The notes: a model not told the origin generated them from the sequence alone. Positions 43,401 through 56,399 are shown, numbered from the stretch's first letter. The stretch: DNA of 64,000 nt from Podospora bellae-mahoneyi (GCF_035222275.1 NC_085884.1:2418001-2482000), one strand, 5' to 3'. Program-made: numbers and translations.

Positions 43401-46400
43401 AGAGGTGCGAGAGCTCGACAACGTGGACAGGGCTGACGCCGCCCTTGCGCAAGAAGTTGGACCAGTCCTTCTTGGTGTTCTTGTCGTATATCCTATACTT
43501 GAAGTCATAAGGCAGCAAGTTCTCCAAGGTGACTGGTGCTGAGAGTTTGAGACGCATGTATGGGTAGTTCCTGCGATGGTCAGTTATTGAGTTGCAAAGG
43601 CGCAGGTGTTGGGACAACATACCTAGTCATGGGATTTGCCTTGTCGAAGCGAGCAGACATCTGGAAATAGAATGGCTCCGCATGGTCCCCCTTGCACACC
43701 ATCGTCTTGGTTGGCCGCTTAAGCAAGTCCCTCCACCACAGCGTGTCATTGCTCCATCCATATCCAAATCCAGGATCAGGACGGACAAGCAAACTCTTCA
43801 AGTACACAGCCCCAACCGGTGCTGGCCGGCTCTCACCGGGCGCGATCTTCTCAATTTTGAGAAGGTGGCCCTCGTGCGCATCGTACACACCAATCTCGAC
43901 AGGGATATCCGTCTCGTTCTCAACCAACAATGGACTGCGCAAAGTCACATATTTGACGTTGTCGGTTCCAAGCTCGACGTGGACCAAGAGCTTGTGTAGA
44001 ACCTGATCAGCCTTTGGCTTCAAGGCATACAAAAACTCGCCCTCTCGAGTGAGGCGAATGTTCTTAACCATGTCGAAGCCACTGCCCTCCAGCTGCACAC
44101 CAACGCTGCTAACACCGTTCTCTGCCAGAACATTCTCACGCATCTTCTCCCAGTCCTCAAAACTCCAAGGTGCTTCCTGCCCATCTTCCAGTCTGAGAGA
44201 CATCGGCTCCTCACTGCTCTGTCGCTTGGCATGTACAGCAACGTTGAACCCCGTGTAGTTGCGGATGCGATATGGTGCTTCAGCACCGCGAGGCTTGGAC
44301 AAAACATCCTGGTCCTGAGAAAAGAAGGCGAAGGACTTGGACAAGAGAGCAATGCTAGCAGTGGTGACGGTGACATCAAAAGTCCGGTTGGAGGCAACAT
44401 CAACCGAGGTGACACCAGAGGCCTGGTCACGAGCTACACCAAGACCAACTTGCCAGGGCTCGATCAGAGGCTCCCAGGCGGACTTGGCAAAGTTGTAGAT
44501 GTTGGTGTACATCTCGATGGATGCCTCCGCCTTCAGGTTGGAAGACCAGTTTGCAGCGGTGCTTGTGAACTTCTTGATGCTCATATCCAGAATGGGAAGT
44601 TCGTGCAAATCGCCGATCAGCACTAGACGGACTCCGTCAATGGTGGCAGTGAGCTCTTCGTGTCTAGAAGGCGCCTTGACAATATCATGCGGCACGAGTT
44701 GCCCGGACTTGGTGGAACGACCAGAGGTGCTGACACCGCCGACACTCTTCTTGCTTGCCCGTGTTCTCGCAGCGAGTGTGGACCCGCCCTTTCCACTGGC
44801 CGATCGTTGCTTCAATCCTGGCGGTGCCTTGAGCTGCTTCGCCTTCTGGTCGGAGGCTTTAGCAGTATTATTGTTGGCGGGAGTGCCACCAGATAGCTCA
44901 GATGCTTTTGTGATTGTCTGCATCACCAGCAAAATATCTCGGAGCGAGACCCTAAGAATAAGAGGCTCAACATCGACATGGATCTTGGTTGTCTGCGGTT
45001 GCGAGCTATCCATGGACATCTGAACGGAGAAGTCGTCAATGATTCTGAGCCGTGAATCGTCGAAGCGGTCCATCCGACACAGGAACATGCCGCATTGAGA
45101 GATCTGGAAGGTGAAGGCGTGCTGCTGTGACAGGAGGACTTGCTTCGTTCCCAGCACGAGAGCCTCTGAGCTTGCACTCAATGGGTTGGCGATGAGAATG
45201 ACTTGGGCATCAACCACGTTGACGCGGTAGGCAAAGGTCAACTTCTTGGGCTCCGGTGCTTTCGGGGCTTCAGCTGGCTTCGACGGAGAGATTCCGCGGC
45301 TGCTACTCTGGGAAGGTCTGCCGAGACTAACTTGCATGGAGTCTGCATCGCTCATCTCCTCCGGGCTCTCTATTGGGCTTTTGTCTGGGATAGCAGGTGG
45401 CTCGACAACCTGCGTACCAACAGTAATGAACTTCTGCAACGCAAAGAGGTAGTCCAAAGCGAAGATGACACGAGGACTGTCGATAGCAATCATGGCGATG
45501 ACGTTCCTCTCCTCACCACCCGACATCGTGATGCTGGCCATGAACTGTTGGACATCCTTGTTGTTGCTCGTCATGATGCGACGGAACTTGTTGGTCTCGC
45601 GATGCCGTGTGTCAAAGATGGTGAAGGCCTGAATAACAAGTTCAGCCTCGAGACTCCCATTCGAGTCTATCCGGGTCTTGATAACGCTTGAATCCAGGCT
45701 AAACTTGGAAAGGCTGGCAGCTTCCATATCGCCAACTGGGGCATCTTCCGGGGCACGAATCAACTCCAAGCCAATGGTGTTGACCGTGAAGACAAGGTCC
45801 AACTTCGTCCAGGCCTGGCTGTGAGTGCCAAGTTCAGGGCCCATGTCGATGAGCTTCTCGTTGCTGCTTTCGCTATTAAAGCCAGTCATGGTCCTAGCAC
45901 GCTCCAGAGTCGCATCGTCAACGTCACGCTCAGCCTCCTCGTCACTCTGCTCAGCACCACCAGCAAAGGCGGCAGGCACAGACCTGGACAGCTCAAGAAG
46001 AGAATTGAGCTGGTAGGGAGTGATGCGGAGGTTGAAGTCAGTCATGGTTCCCTCAATGTCAAAGTCGGGCCGTTTGACACCCTCCTTGTGCTCGGCGTAC
46101 GTGACCTTGAACTCGAGATCAACGTGGTCGATCAGTTCCAACTCCTCCGAGCGGTCACCAGTGTAGTGGAAGTTGGAAGTCAGACGAATATTGCGGATAC
46201 CAGCAGACAGCTTCATGGCAATGTCTGCGTTCTCCGAATCGTCAAGCGGGGCAAACTTGTTCTGGGCATAGATCTCTCCCAGGTAGGCCGTGATGACGTC
46301 TCGCTTCGGCCTTTCGGGCATCACAACTCGAGGGAAGACAACAATGGGGGTGTTGATGACAACGTCGAACTTTATCCGACTTGACGTCTGTTGCAGCTGG

Positions 46401-49400
46401 TTGGCCTGGTTAGCCGCAGCCTGACGAGCAGCATTGTAGATGGCTTGCATTTTGCCAAACTTGACGAGGAAGTCCACAATCTTCCGGAAAGGCTCTTCAA
46501 GGAAATTGACCTTGACCGAACCGGCACGCAAGAAGATGGACGAGTCATAGCCTGGGTACAGCTCCGGCTTGAGTGGATCAAAAGTCTCGTACCGGAAATT
46601 GGCGAGCTCTTTGCCCTGGATTGTTACCAGTTGACGAAGACTAGAGTCTTCTGAAACACCCTGGTTGACATCGTCCACCAGAGTCAGGTCGCCGAGCTTG
46701 GTGTTGACCCGCATGGTTCTGCCAAGAAGGAAGACTCCAACATCGGCATGGTTGAACGACAGAGTGGCCAGCCGGATCCCATCATTATTCAGGATCATGC
46801 GAATACTCTTGAGATCAACCTTGACCCGGATTGCCCCGGCCTCCTGCTGGAGCTCTTCCTCTGGGGGGACCACTTCCACATCAACTTCCGAGTCATCGTC
46901 GGTAATAGCCTTTTGTGTACTGGCGTTGTTGCTTGCATTATTATTGGTGAAGGTGACGAGGATGAAGTCGAGCAGCGTGAGAAGAGTCTTGCGCGTGACG
47001 ACGAGATTGATGGTGGAGACGGCGACATCAACGTTGGTTTCGATGCCTTCATAGACACTCATGAACTCTGGCGACTCCTTCTTGACCCTAACAAACTTGA
47101 CATGAACCAGGTTTCTCGCTTGCTGGCGATCTTCTACATCACCAGACGACACGATGGACTTGAACTCGGCGGAAGGGTTATCCACAAAGTCGTCGACGGT
47201 CACTGAACCCAGTGCCACTTCAGCTGCCATGTCATAGGGCCGAAGGTAGTACTCAACACTAAAGTGTTCGGCCACGAGTTCCACAAGAAGCTGATCTGGG
47301 CGTTTCTTGTCAGGATCGCTGCGGTAAAGGGACCCCTTGAGCTGGTCAACTGTGAACTTGAACTCGAATATCCGTTGCTGGAGCTTCAACTGGTCCTTAG
47401 CAGAGGTGTCTTTGGCGTCTTCGAACTTGTCGTTATCATCATCCAAGTCGTCGTCGTTCAAGATGATGGCTTGCTGAGCGGAGGGGAACTGGAGAAGCTG
47501 AGTAGACGGCGCACGGTCCGCCCACCGCTGTGACCGTGACGAGGCATTGCTGGCGAGACGGGGTCGCTTGGGGCGGGTTTCCAGTGACGTTTGTGTCTGG
47601 TCGCCATCAAACTTGGGTATCGCGACTTCGATGATTCGCATGAGAGTCTTGTACTTGGCATCCGATGCGCTGACATGTAGCACGGGGAGATGACCAGACA
47701 CTCTGAGCTTCGTGAGGTTCGGAGCCTTGGGGATGATGGACGTCTCGACAACAAAATTGACGTTGATCTTGTCAACAATGTGAAGCTTTTGACGTTCGTC
47801 CTTCTCTACCAGCTGTTGTTTCGTCTCCTTAATAGAGGGTCCAATCAAGACCTGAGTGGATGTGAGCTTGACCAAGAAGCGATCATACATGAGAGATTCC
47901 AGCCGCTTAAAGTCTTCGTCTGTGTAGCTCTGGTTCTGCTTGGACTGGACCTCCTTCATCGTATCCCTGTCCACTAGCTCGCTGGTCAGGCTGATGTGAC
48001 CGGCATCCAGAATCAGGCATGTCGACTTCTTGTTGGTGATGCTCTCGGGGATGATGATAAGGGGCGCTTGCAAGTCGAGCTTGGCATTGACAGTCTTGTG
48101 TTCCTCCAAGGCAAACTCCAGACCTGCTCTCGTCTGCTCCCGAAGGCCCTCCACCGTGGCACCAGCTGTCTCCATGAGCGCGTTGATGGACTCCATGTGC
48201 CGGTCTGGTGGCCTGAAGAAGTCGGCCACACCTACGACGACATTGGGATTCCACACAATTTCCAGAGGCTTGAGCTTGGCAGTCACAGCCACATCACCTT
48301 GTCCATCCAGAGGGTTCTGCTCGACCTGGAACTGGAAAAATGCCTCGTTACCGTTCTTCTCCAGCTCAGCGATGGACAGGCGTTTGTCGGGGTCACTCGC
48401 CGGGGCATCCTTGACGCGGACAATCTCCTTGTAGACGCTGTTGGGAGTGGTGCCATCGTTGACGCGCAGGCCACCAAGACTGAGGTCAGCCAGGAACGAG
48501 TCGGGACGCTTAATACCCTTCGCCTTGAACACGTCAAAGTGAAGACTAATCAGATCTCGGGTGTCACCATGAGGACTTTGCTTGAGCGTGAAACTTCCCA
48601 TGCTAAGAGATGCCTCGAGTTGCATCTTGACAGTGTCCCTCGGTACGTCGACCTCGGCGGCAAGTGCCGTCTTCTCATCCCAGTCAATGACCTCGTAAAG
48701 CTCCTTGCGTTGCTCCTCGGTGATCTGGATGTTCTCAGAGTCATCCTGCTTCTCTTGATGTTGCGGCTTGGAACCCCACGCCCAGGCCAGCCAGCCCTGT
48801 TGTTGCTGTGGTTGCGCGGGTGGACGGTTCCTGAGGGCTTCCGCATTCTCCCTCTTAAGCTGGTTACGGGCGAGCGAGCGCCAGAACCGGAGATCCTCGT
48901 AATCGAGCTTCCACTCCAGCCTGTTTAGGTCGTCATTCTCCTGGGCTGACAACTGTTGGCTCTGCTTCTTCTTTTTGAACAACTCAATGTACCGCCTCCT
49001 GTCATCCCTGCGCTCTTTGAAGTAGTCCCAGGACCAACGCCTGTTGCGCTCGTGGATCTTGCTCAGCACAGCATTGCCGGCAAACTGGAGCCATGCGCGC
49101 GGATCCTCTTTTGGTCTGACTCCCTTGGGCTGGTATTTCTTGTACTCTTGATGTCGAATAAAGTAATGGAAGAGGTCCACCATCATCAGCGCATCACGGT
49201 ATTGCTGGTCATCCAACACAAGACCGATTTCATCAAACAGCAAGTTGCCCTTGAACTTGGGCACCTGTCGACTTCCGGTCTTGTCGAGCTCGATCTTGGC
49301 CTGGCCGGAAACAGGCTTCAGGATGAACTGATGCGTGCCAGATTGGTCGTTCTCCCCGCTCACAATCATGGACCTGAAGTTGGCGAGCATCTCGTCATGT

Positions 49401-50113
49401 GGCGTCACCTCTGTATCAGGCGTCGATAACTCCCTCCCAGGACCCATAAGCTTTGTGTCTGTATTCCAGTATACCGCTAATGACTCCAACGTGGCGAGCT
49501 TGTGTGTCGTATGGCTCGAGTCCTGGATGAAGGTGGGTGTCCATTGCCCGTCTGTGCTGATAGCGCTGAACTCTTCGAGGGTGATACCCAGGGCGAAGGG
49601 GTGACCCGGGGCCGAGATGGCATCCTCGTAGCGAACGTGAATGTTCTTGACTGTTATCTGCAGGTTGTCAACAATCTTGGTGACCAGACTTTCTGTGAAG
49701 CTCTGGGTGCGCTTCTGCTCTTCTTGGCTGAGCCCTTCCTGAGATCTCTCCTTGAGCAACTCGGCCGAGTCCAGCTTCTCCATCTTTATCCTCTGCTTCC
49801 GCCTCTCCTCCTCCTCTTCATTGTATTCGGCCTCCTCTTTTGGGGACGCGAGAAGAAACACATCTTCGATGAAGATCTTGACTGGCGCACCCCGTAGATT
49901 GGACCAGGGGATTACTAATGTGAGCTCTCCCAGATGCCCCTCAATAACGTTTATTGGAAGTTTCAGCTGGTCGAGGGCCTCACGGCGCAGTTCGAGATTG
50001 CGTAGCTTGACATCTCCGGACCAGATGCCGACCTTGAGCTGTGTTGGGTCAAAGTTCTTGACATACATGCCCAAGAAGCGGTTGAGCAGGCCAGCTACCA
50101 GGCCTTCCAACAT
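40423..50113 (-). CDS. vps13: VPS13 bridge-like lipid transfer protein
   Basis: Two exons (43623-50113 and 40423-43570) joined by a 52-nt GTATGT...CAG intron give 3,212 residues, the normal fungal length. The N-terminus MLEGLVAGLLNRFLGMYVKN is the conserved chorein domain, followed by WSGDVKLRNLELRREALDQL. The long middle is the repeating-beta-groove rod. The adaptor-binding region spans roughly the exon junction (YPYMRLKLSAPVTLENLLPY). The VPS13_C/ATG2-like part includes NISSGFADIFYEPYQGLIMS and KKSVFGVSDSLSKVTGSFAK, and a PH-like domain closes the protein. VPS13 moves phospholipids in bulk between membranes at contact sites (ER-mitochondria, vacuole, prospore membrane). The reading frame is intact throughout, making this the best-supported gene in the window. 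Confidence 0.98.
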
Positions 50114-51325
50114 CTTGACTGTGTGGTGCCGTTACCCGGGCAGGGAACTGTCGTGTGTGTGGTTTATGGCGCGTGGTGCGGAGGACGCATTGGTAGGAAT
50201 TACTCGCAATTTAGAAGTTGGTAAAACAGCCGTGGGTATCGATATTACGTTGGTAGAATCGTCAGGTCATGCCACGGAATCGCAACGGCAAAGAGAGGCT
50301 CGTGTATCGTGACTTCGTTGCAACTGGGAGTCAGGACAGATAGGTGTCAGTGGTTATTGCTCTGTGGGTTCACGAAGCGGGGTTCTGGCATTGGGGAACG
50401 GGGACAGGGGGCTCATTACTTCAGATATCGCAATTAGGGAGAGTCAATAGAATGGAGGCGCACCAGGTGTGGGAGAAGATGACAATAAGGTAGTGGTTCT
50501 TGGTGCCGGAGCCGTCAGGTTTTTGGGCTTTGGAGAAGCGTCGGGTTCTTCGAGGTGCCGATGACGACTTGGTCTCTTGCTTTGCACTTTCTAGCTCTGC
50601 TGCCGTTGGTGCCCGCGCTAAAGATTCCAAAGCTCGGACCACCTGACTGCGGGGATCCGGCAGAGCGGTAGGTTTACGGTGGGGTGCAGTTCAACAGCCA
50701 CTGGGAGAGTATGTGTTGCCGTTGGGAAGATACCTATCATCAACCAGGATGATGGGGTCTCTTACAGACGTAATTCATGTCCTGATATTACATGTATAAA
50801 TCTTACCAAACATCGGGTCAGATAGGCATTTGTTTGCTCTGTCTCCAGTGTCTTGACTCTGCATTCCATGACTTTTGGAGATGGTGGGGCATCAAAAAGC
50901 AAGCCACACGCCAGGGTGCTATTAGCCACTCCTTGGCCTGTTATCAGGCTTGAGCAATCACAGTGCTCCGACTGCCCCACTCTCAACCTCAATTACGTCA
51001 CTGGGGAACACCGGGGGCAGCTTCCAGTATCAAGAAGGCGACGATTCAAGGCACCATTGGAAAGAAAGACTGGACGGCCGGAAAGACGGAATGGCTTTGA
51101 TGTTGTGGTCGTCATATTCCCCATAATGAAATTTGATAAATCTCCTCTTTCCAGTGCTGCCATCCCATCTCATCTCTCTAATGAACTGAATGCCCCTTTC
51201 CTTTTCTGCATGTCCCACGCGCTCGCCTCCCGTCTTTCCTGAAGTACACGATCAGGAGCACGGATACCATTAACCATTCAACATTAAACAACTCCAAATC
51301 CCACGATTGTGTTGTCTCGCCCAAA
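50114..51325. other. Divergent intergenic region between VPS13 and the mitochondrial gene
   Basis: Contains both promoters. Short frames such as 50421-50642 start at non-ATG codons and have no family match. Confidence 0.5.
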
Positions 51326-52743
51326 ATGTTGCGTGGTTTCCGACCAGCTGTTGGCCGAGCCCAAGCTCTGTCTACAACCCTTCGAGCACATCCCATCCGC
51401 CCCTCTCCCGCCTCCAAGAGCCTCCTCAAACATTCCAGCACCTCGTCCAGACCACAAGTCACCACCCAACCGAGATTGCTGCCCTACCTCATCCGCACGC
51501 AATATTCCACCAAACCACCCGTGCAACCCACCCAGATAGACAAGCAACACGAGCAAGAAATCGCCCAACACAAGCTCGAAGCCCGACCAGACGAGGTCTC
51601 AACCACCTCAACCGTCCGCAAATCCATTGAAACTGCACAATCCAAACCCGACGACGTAGACTTTGGCAAGGAACTGCGCGATGACCTGGTATGCACCCTT
51701 CCTTTCCTTCCCCACCCCTCCGACTCGGCCGAGTTACTGACACAATGTCATAGCACACGGTCAAAGACACCTTCGCCCTCGGCTCCGTCCCCCGAGAACC
51801 CTATCTCCTCGGCCTGGCCGGGACCTTGCCGTATCTCGGCACCTCCCTCGCAACAGTTTACCTCTCTTGGAACCTCAACGCCAAATTTCCCACCGACTCC
51901 AACTTTCTCAACAGCTTCATGTTCACCAATGAGGCTGCCTCCCAGTGGCTTCACTTTCTTGAGCCGATTCAAGTCGGCTATGGCGTGGCGCTCATCTCCT
52001 TTTTAGGCGCCATTCACTGGGGTCTTGAATTTGCGGAAAAGAACTTCTCCCGTGAGAGAACGCGCCTGCGCTATGCCATCGGTGTCGCTGCGCCGCTGGT
52101 TGCATGGCCCACTACGTTTTTCCCCATTGAATGGGCGTTGATCACCCAATTTCTGGCGTTTACAGGATTGTACTTTGCGGATGCGAGAGCGATGGTGAGG
52201 GGGTGGGCGCCGAGTTGGTATCAGACTTATCGCTTTGTTTTGACGGCTATAGTAGGGGGTTCGTTGCTGATCAGTCTGGTGGCGAGGACGAAGATTGGGG
52301 AGAGTCATGCGAGATTGTCGGGTGGGGAGTTGAAGGATTTGTTGAGGGCTGAGGATCGGAAGAATGAGTATCATAATTGGGAGAAGGAGGAGGAGAAGGA
52401 AAAGGCGAGGTTGAGGAAGGAGAAGGAGGAGAAGGAGAAGAAGGAAAAGGAGGAGGCGGAGAGGAAGAAGAAGGAGGAAGAGAAGAGTAAGGGGAAGAAG
52501 GGGGATAAGAAGGAAGGTGATAAGAAGGAGAAGAAGGATGATAAGAAGGACGAGAAGCAGGAGGATAAGAAGAAGGATCAGAAGGAAGAGGATGAAAAGA
52601 CCAAGAAGAGCGATGATAGCCCTGAGGAGCCAAGCAAGGATCGTGCTGAGAGCAAGGATGGCGGTGCCCAAGACAAAAAGAAGGAGCAGATTGGTAGCCA
52701 GGATGGCGGAAACAGGAAGAACAGCGAGAAGCACGACAGTTAA
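51326..52743 (+). CDS. Mitochondrial inner-membrane protein, DUF3429/TMEM69-like, with Lys/Glu-rich tail
   Basis: Exons 51326-51688 and 51754-52743, 450 residues. The N-terminus (MLRGFRPAVGRAQALSTTLR) is Arg/Ser-rich and lacks acidic residues, a good mitochondrial presequence. The conserved core begins at GSVPREPYLLGLAGTLPYLG, continues GVALISFLGAIHWGLEFAEK with the typical GAxHWG motif, and ends FLAFTGLYFADARAMVRGWA. This matches DUF3429 with about five membrane helices. Residues from about 340 are an almost pure Lys/Glu/Asp helix encoded by an extreme polypurine tract. Function of the family is not established. Confidence 0.85.
52400..52740 (+). repeat. Polypurine (GAA/GAG/AAG) tract encoding the Lys/Glu tail
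   Basis: Roughly 340 bases almost entirely A and G on the plus strand, made of AAG, GAG, GAT and AAA codons. It explains the leucine-rich antisense open frame on the other strand. Such tracts can be length-polymorphic and can form triplex DNA. Confidence 0.8.
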
Positions 52744-52899
52744 GGGGCCCCCGGAGATGTAGTAATGTCGTTACGGATGATGGGCTACTGAGGGTAAGGG
52801 GGTGGTATTTCGGATCAGGTTTCATTTGTCTTGCATGAAGGTTATGGCGTCGATATTCCCATGCTGTGCAGTATAGAATCAACGTGAAGTTATCTCTCT

Positions 52900-53690
52900 A
52901 CGCTCGGCATGACTTCCTACCATCCCGGCCATAACCAGCCCCCCGATTTTCTTCTTTTCTCCCCCCAGTGCGGTGTCGAACAAGTTTGCAGTCATCCTGG
53001 GGGTGTCCATGTCAGCTGATGGCTTGTTATAACAGAAGCAGAGGGTGCTAACTTACCTTGGAGGATCTCATGTCAAATCCGCTGGTGATCGACTTGGCAG
53101 CAGCGATGGCATCAAACAGCTGTGCCTCGTTACTACCAACAGGCCCGGACACTTTGATCTTGCCACCAGCGGAAGAGCTCTTGACTTGGTAGGTTGTCCT
53201 GTGGTAGGTTTGAAAACGCGTCGCTTCGGGGACGCCAACATCGGTGCTGTCATGAGGCGGGGGGGTAGTAGGAGGCTTCTTGGCCCTGATCCTGATGAGT
53301 GCCGGAGTAATATGGCGTTGCGATCGGGACGAGGGTGCCGTCTGGGAGCTTCTGGTAAGTTACCGCTATTGCTTCGGATGGTCGCCGCAGAGGGTATGGC
53401 TGTTGACGAGGGGGGTACGTTTGGTAGTGCTGGTGTTGATAGTATGATGTGGCCAGAGGAGGTTGGCTTGAAGGGGTGTAGTAGTCGTCGACACGTGCTG
53501 TATCTTTGTCACGGATTTGAAGCCTCGGTTTCGCGCTGCCTGGCAGCCATTTGCGTCTTGAAGGGGTCGGTGTGTTTTGGCGGCTTTGAACGGCTAAGGC
53601 AATTTGAGCCAGCTTGGCGGCGTGCCTGCTGTTTGCTGGCGTAACGGCAGCAAAGGTGCTGTCCCTGCAGTTGACAACTTGTGAGTACTT
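52900..53690 (-). CDS. Gln/Tyr/Pro-rich protein; frame changes at a C7 tract (partial model)
   Basis: From an acceptor CTGCAG near 53670 the minus strand encodes DSTFAAVTPANSRHAAKLAQ, then a Tyr/Gln/Pro-rich stretch (YYQHQHYQTYPPRQQPYPLR) and LPDGTLVPIATPYYSGTHQ. At a run of seven C (53259-53265) the good frame switches. The next part reads EATRFQTYHRTTYQVKSSSA, then SNEAQLFDAIAAAKSITSGF up to a GTAAGT donor at about 53057. A six-base run would make one continuous frame, so this is either a real frameshift or a homopolymer base-calling error. The last exon near 52900-52990 is uncertain in frame, and the first exon was not found. No family is recognised; the composition suggests a disordered regulatory protein. 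Confidence 0.5.
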
Positions 53691-53899
53691 GAGTAGGGAA
53701 CCTCATCGGGGCTTGTGGGCTCGAGAGCCCCGAACTCATCAGGGGGCTTTGTGGTGGGATTTGCGTCTGGAGAGGGACACCTTGATGAAGTTGGAAACTT
53801 GTCACTGCCTCAGAGGCCTTTGTTTGGAATCTGATGTTTTTGGAGGAGGGAAGTTTGAAAGAACCATGTGAGGTGTTCAAATGAGATTGTTGCAGGGAC

Positions 53900-54642
53900 G
53901 AGGCAGAGATAGCATTCCATCTTCAATGGACTTCCGCGTCATCCGCCAGGGCTAACCACTGGCAGCCAGTTCACTGTGGCCATTGTTGTCGGAGAAAACA
54001 TACATACTTGTATTCAGCCGCTCAAAAGCCATCGTGTTTTTTCCAAGGCTTTTGAGTCGAGAGTGCTGGTGCTGACGTTTGAAGAAATTGTGATTGGCGC
54101 GGGCCCCCATTTTCCATGGAGGGGCGACCATACCCAGCGCAGCGCAGGTGATGGCTGCTGCTGTGGCATGATTTCGTTTTGGGGTGACGAGAAGTGCTTT
54201 TATGTCTGGGTGGGTGGTGAAAACGTGGCAAGTTGGCTCGGGAAGGATGAACAGCACTTGAAAGATTAGTTGTGGTTCAACATTCCATATCTGAGGGTAA
54301 TGGGTGTGCTCGAATGATTTCATCATAGAGCTCGGCGTTCAGAAGGAAGGTCTGATCTTGTGGTTTCGGTGAAAGGTATCCCCGAGGTACTATTCATGTT
54401 GAGCTATCACCCTTATCGACGAAGCTACCCGTAACAAAGAGTATAATTGCAATGCTGGTTCAACTCCATGGAAGATATAGGCCAGAGTCACACCACCTGG
54501 GCATTCAACCAAAGTCGAGCGTTTTGATGATTTCGATGTCAGCTCTTCCCAAAAGTCGCACATGAACTGGGTCCCGTTTCTGGCGACGATTTTCCTTGAA
54601 GCGATGCCAGTTTGACATTGCTCCTGTAATGGGCTGGCAGCA
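53900..54642. other. Intergenic
   Basis: No supported gene. Antisense-paired short frames only. Confidence 0.35.
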
Positions 54643-56399
54643 CTATACTTGATCCCTGAGCCAGAATGACTCAACACCACCCGCAACCGCCACTGCAGCC
54701 AGCACCCAGAACGCGAGTCCCGCGTAACCTATCCGATCACCGACTTCATAGACCTTTCCCGTGACCAGCGGGCCTACCGATCGTGCCAGGCAACAAAATG
54801 AAGCCGCTGCGCTATTGGTTCGATCGAGGAAACGTTCGGCTGTGTGGTTTTAGCGATTCTAGCAGTTCGTCAGACGGGTCAGTCCCAATTTCTTGAGGTA
54901 AGCCGGACTACCAGGAGACATACAAAATGGTCGAGCAAATGTACCCAATCGATGGCAACACAACGTTGAACCACAACTCCAGAACGACCAGAATTAGTGC
55001 CAATATGCTGGACGTCACTGACAGTCCCAGGCAGAAATAGTGTAAAGGTGTAGACGACCGGGTAGGCGCAGAGCACGACACGGTATGCCTGGAGTGGCCC
55101 CATCTTGTTGATAAACCACGACACGAACCGTATTTGGGCGATGGCTGCATTATGGCATGAGGCAGAAGTATGAAGCCTATTGTTGAATCACCGTACCCGA
55201 AACCACCGGCCAGCTTCTGTGTTGAAATGTCGGGGGGAGCCGCGAGGTAGGCAGACATGATGACATCTGAAGAGACTTTGTGGAAGGCCAGGATAGAGAC
55301 GGACAGAGTCTGGAGGATGAGCTGCTTGGTCAAGGCTCTCATTGGACGTATGATCTTGTCGTGTTCGTGGTCAGAGACATTGCTGACATCCTCTTGCTGG
55401 GTATTGTCAAGTGTCTCTAAACTTTCAAAGCCCTCCTGATTAGTGTCAACCATCTCATAGTCATACTCCTGCCCGTGCGAGGATTGCCTTCCAACAATGT
55501 CACGGTCTACTGCAAGGGCTCAGTCCGGAATTTCTCGGAGCTCCGGGTGCGTCTCCTCTAGGAAGAGAGAGGTGAAGATCAACGCAAACAGTTGCAGAGA
55601 CGCTACCACGGGATTGGGTAGCAAAAATGGATGGGTTGTCCATATGGAACCAGGTGGGAACACCGACGGGTAGTTTTTACCTGGCTCTGCCAACATGCCT
55701 CCAAGAACTTGGCCGATGAGATTGCTGGTATGGATTAGATCCAGGCAAGGCTTCTGAGTGGAGTATCCACTAGCTGTCCATGTGTCGTACATATTCCAAA
55801 GACCTAATAAACGTCATAAAGGACAAAGCAGAAGCTTCTCTCCCCTGTCTTGTCAGCATTCAATAGCTCTAATGTTGCTTCAGAACTAACCTCTTTGCCC
55901 ATCCTTTCTTGCAACCTCAACAGTACACGCTGGAACTAACCCGGTGTTGGGGTTGAGAAGACCACCAAAAGCCCTCGATGCGGCAGCACTGGCTATGGAA
56001 TGTAAAATACGAAGCCATCCTGAAGTTATCATGCTACACACTGAACCACCGATGAGAAGGCATCTCTTCCGACCGATCTTGTCACTGACGCGGGACCAGA
56101 TCATGCCACTGAGGAATTCGGAGAAGATCAATATTGCAATGAGGAGGCCAGCGTAAAAAGGATATCTGCGCATCAGGGACTTCGTTGAAAGAGCCGATCA
56201 TGAAATAAACATATGGGAAGATGCTGGTCCATGCAATGGGCTTGGTTGCCCGTAGGGAGCCTAGGCTCAAGTCAGTGATGTCGATGTATTGAAAAACAGG
56301 CGAGATGTGTTACCCACCGAGACAATTTAGTTGAAGACGGATATCAGCAATTGGCCCGACGCTTTCACTGGTTGAAGCCATCATCTGAATGATATTCAT
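54643..56399 (-). pseudogene. MFS (DHA1-like) transporter with frame breaks
   Basis: Starts MNIIQMMASTSESVGPIADI. After an intron comes PIAWTSIFPYVYFMIGSFNE (helix 1), then GMIWSRVSDKIGRKRCLLIG, the loop 2-3 DxxGRK signature of the major facilitator superfamily, and FGGLLNPNTGLVPACTVEVA. Later parts give LASLQLFALIFTSLFLEETH-like and CSTIL-type helices, and the gene ends GYAGLAFWVLAAVAVAGGVE. At least two places change frame without a plausible intron: a T5 run on the minus strand near 56162, where T4 would keep frame into FYAGLLIAILIFSEF, and a one-base shift near 55035. It is either a decaying host gene or mis-assembled. Substrate unknown; DHA1 drug/metabolite antiporters are the nearest type. 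Confidence 0.7.

Noticed and set aside
40746-50312. Many long open frames antisense to VPS13
   Set aside because: They mirror the codon pattern of a continuous conserved VPS13 frame and have no independent motifs.
52003-52734. 243-codon leucine-rich minus-strand frame
   Set aside because: It is the antisense of the polypurine tract coding the Lys/Glu tail (CTT/CTC codons), not a membrane protein gene.
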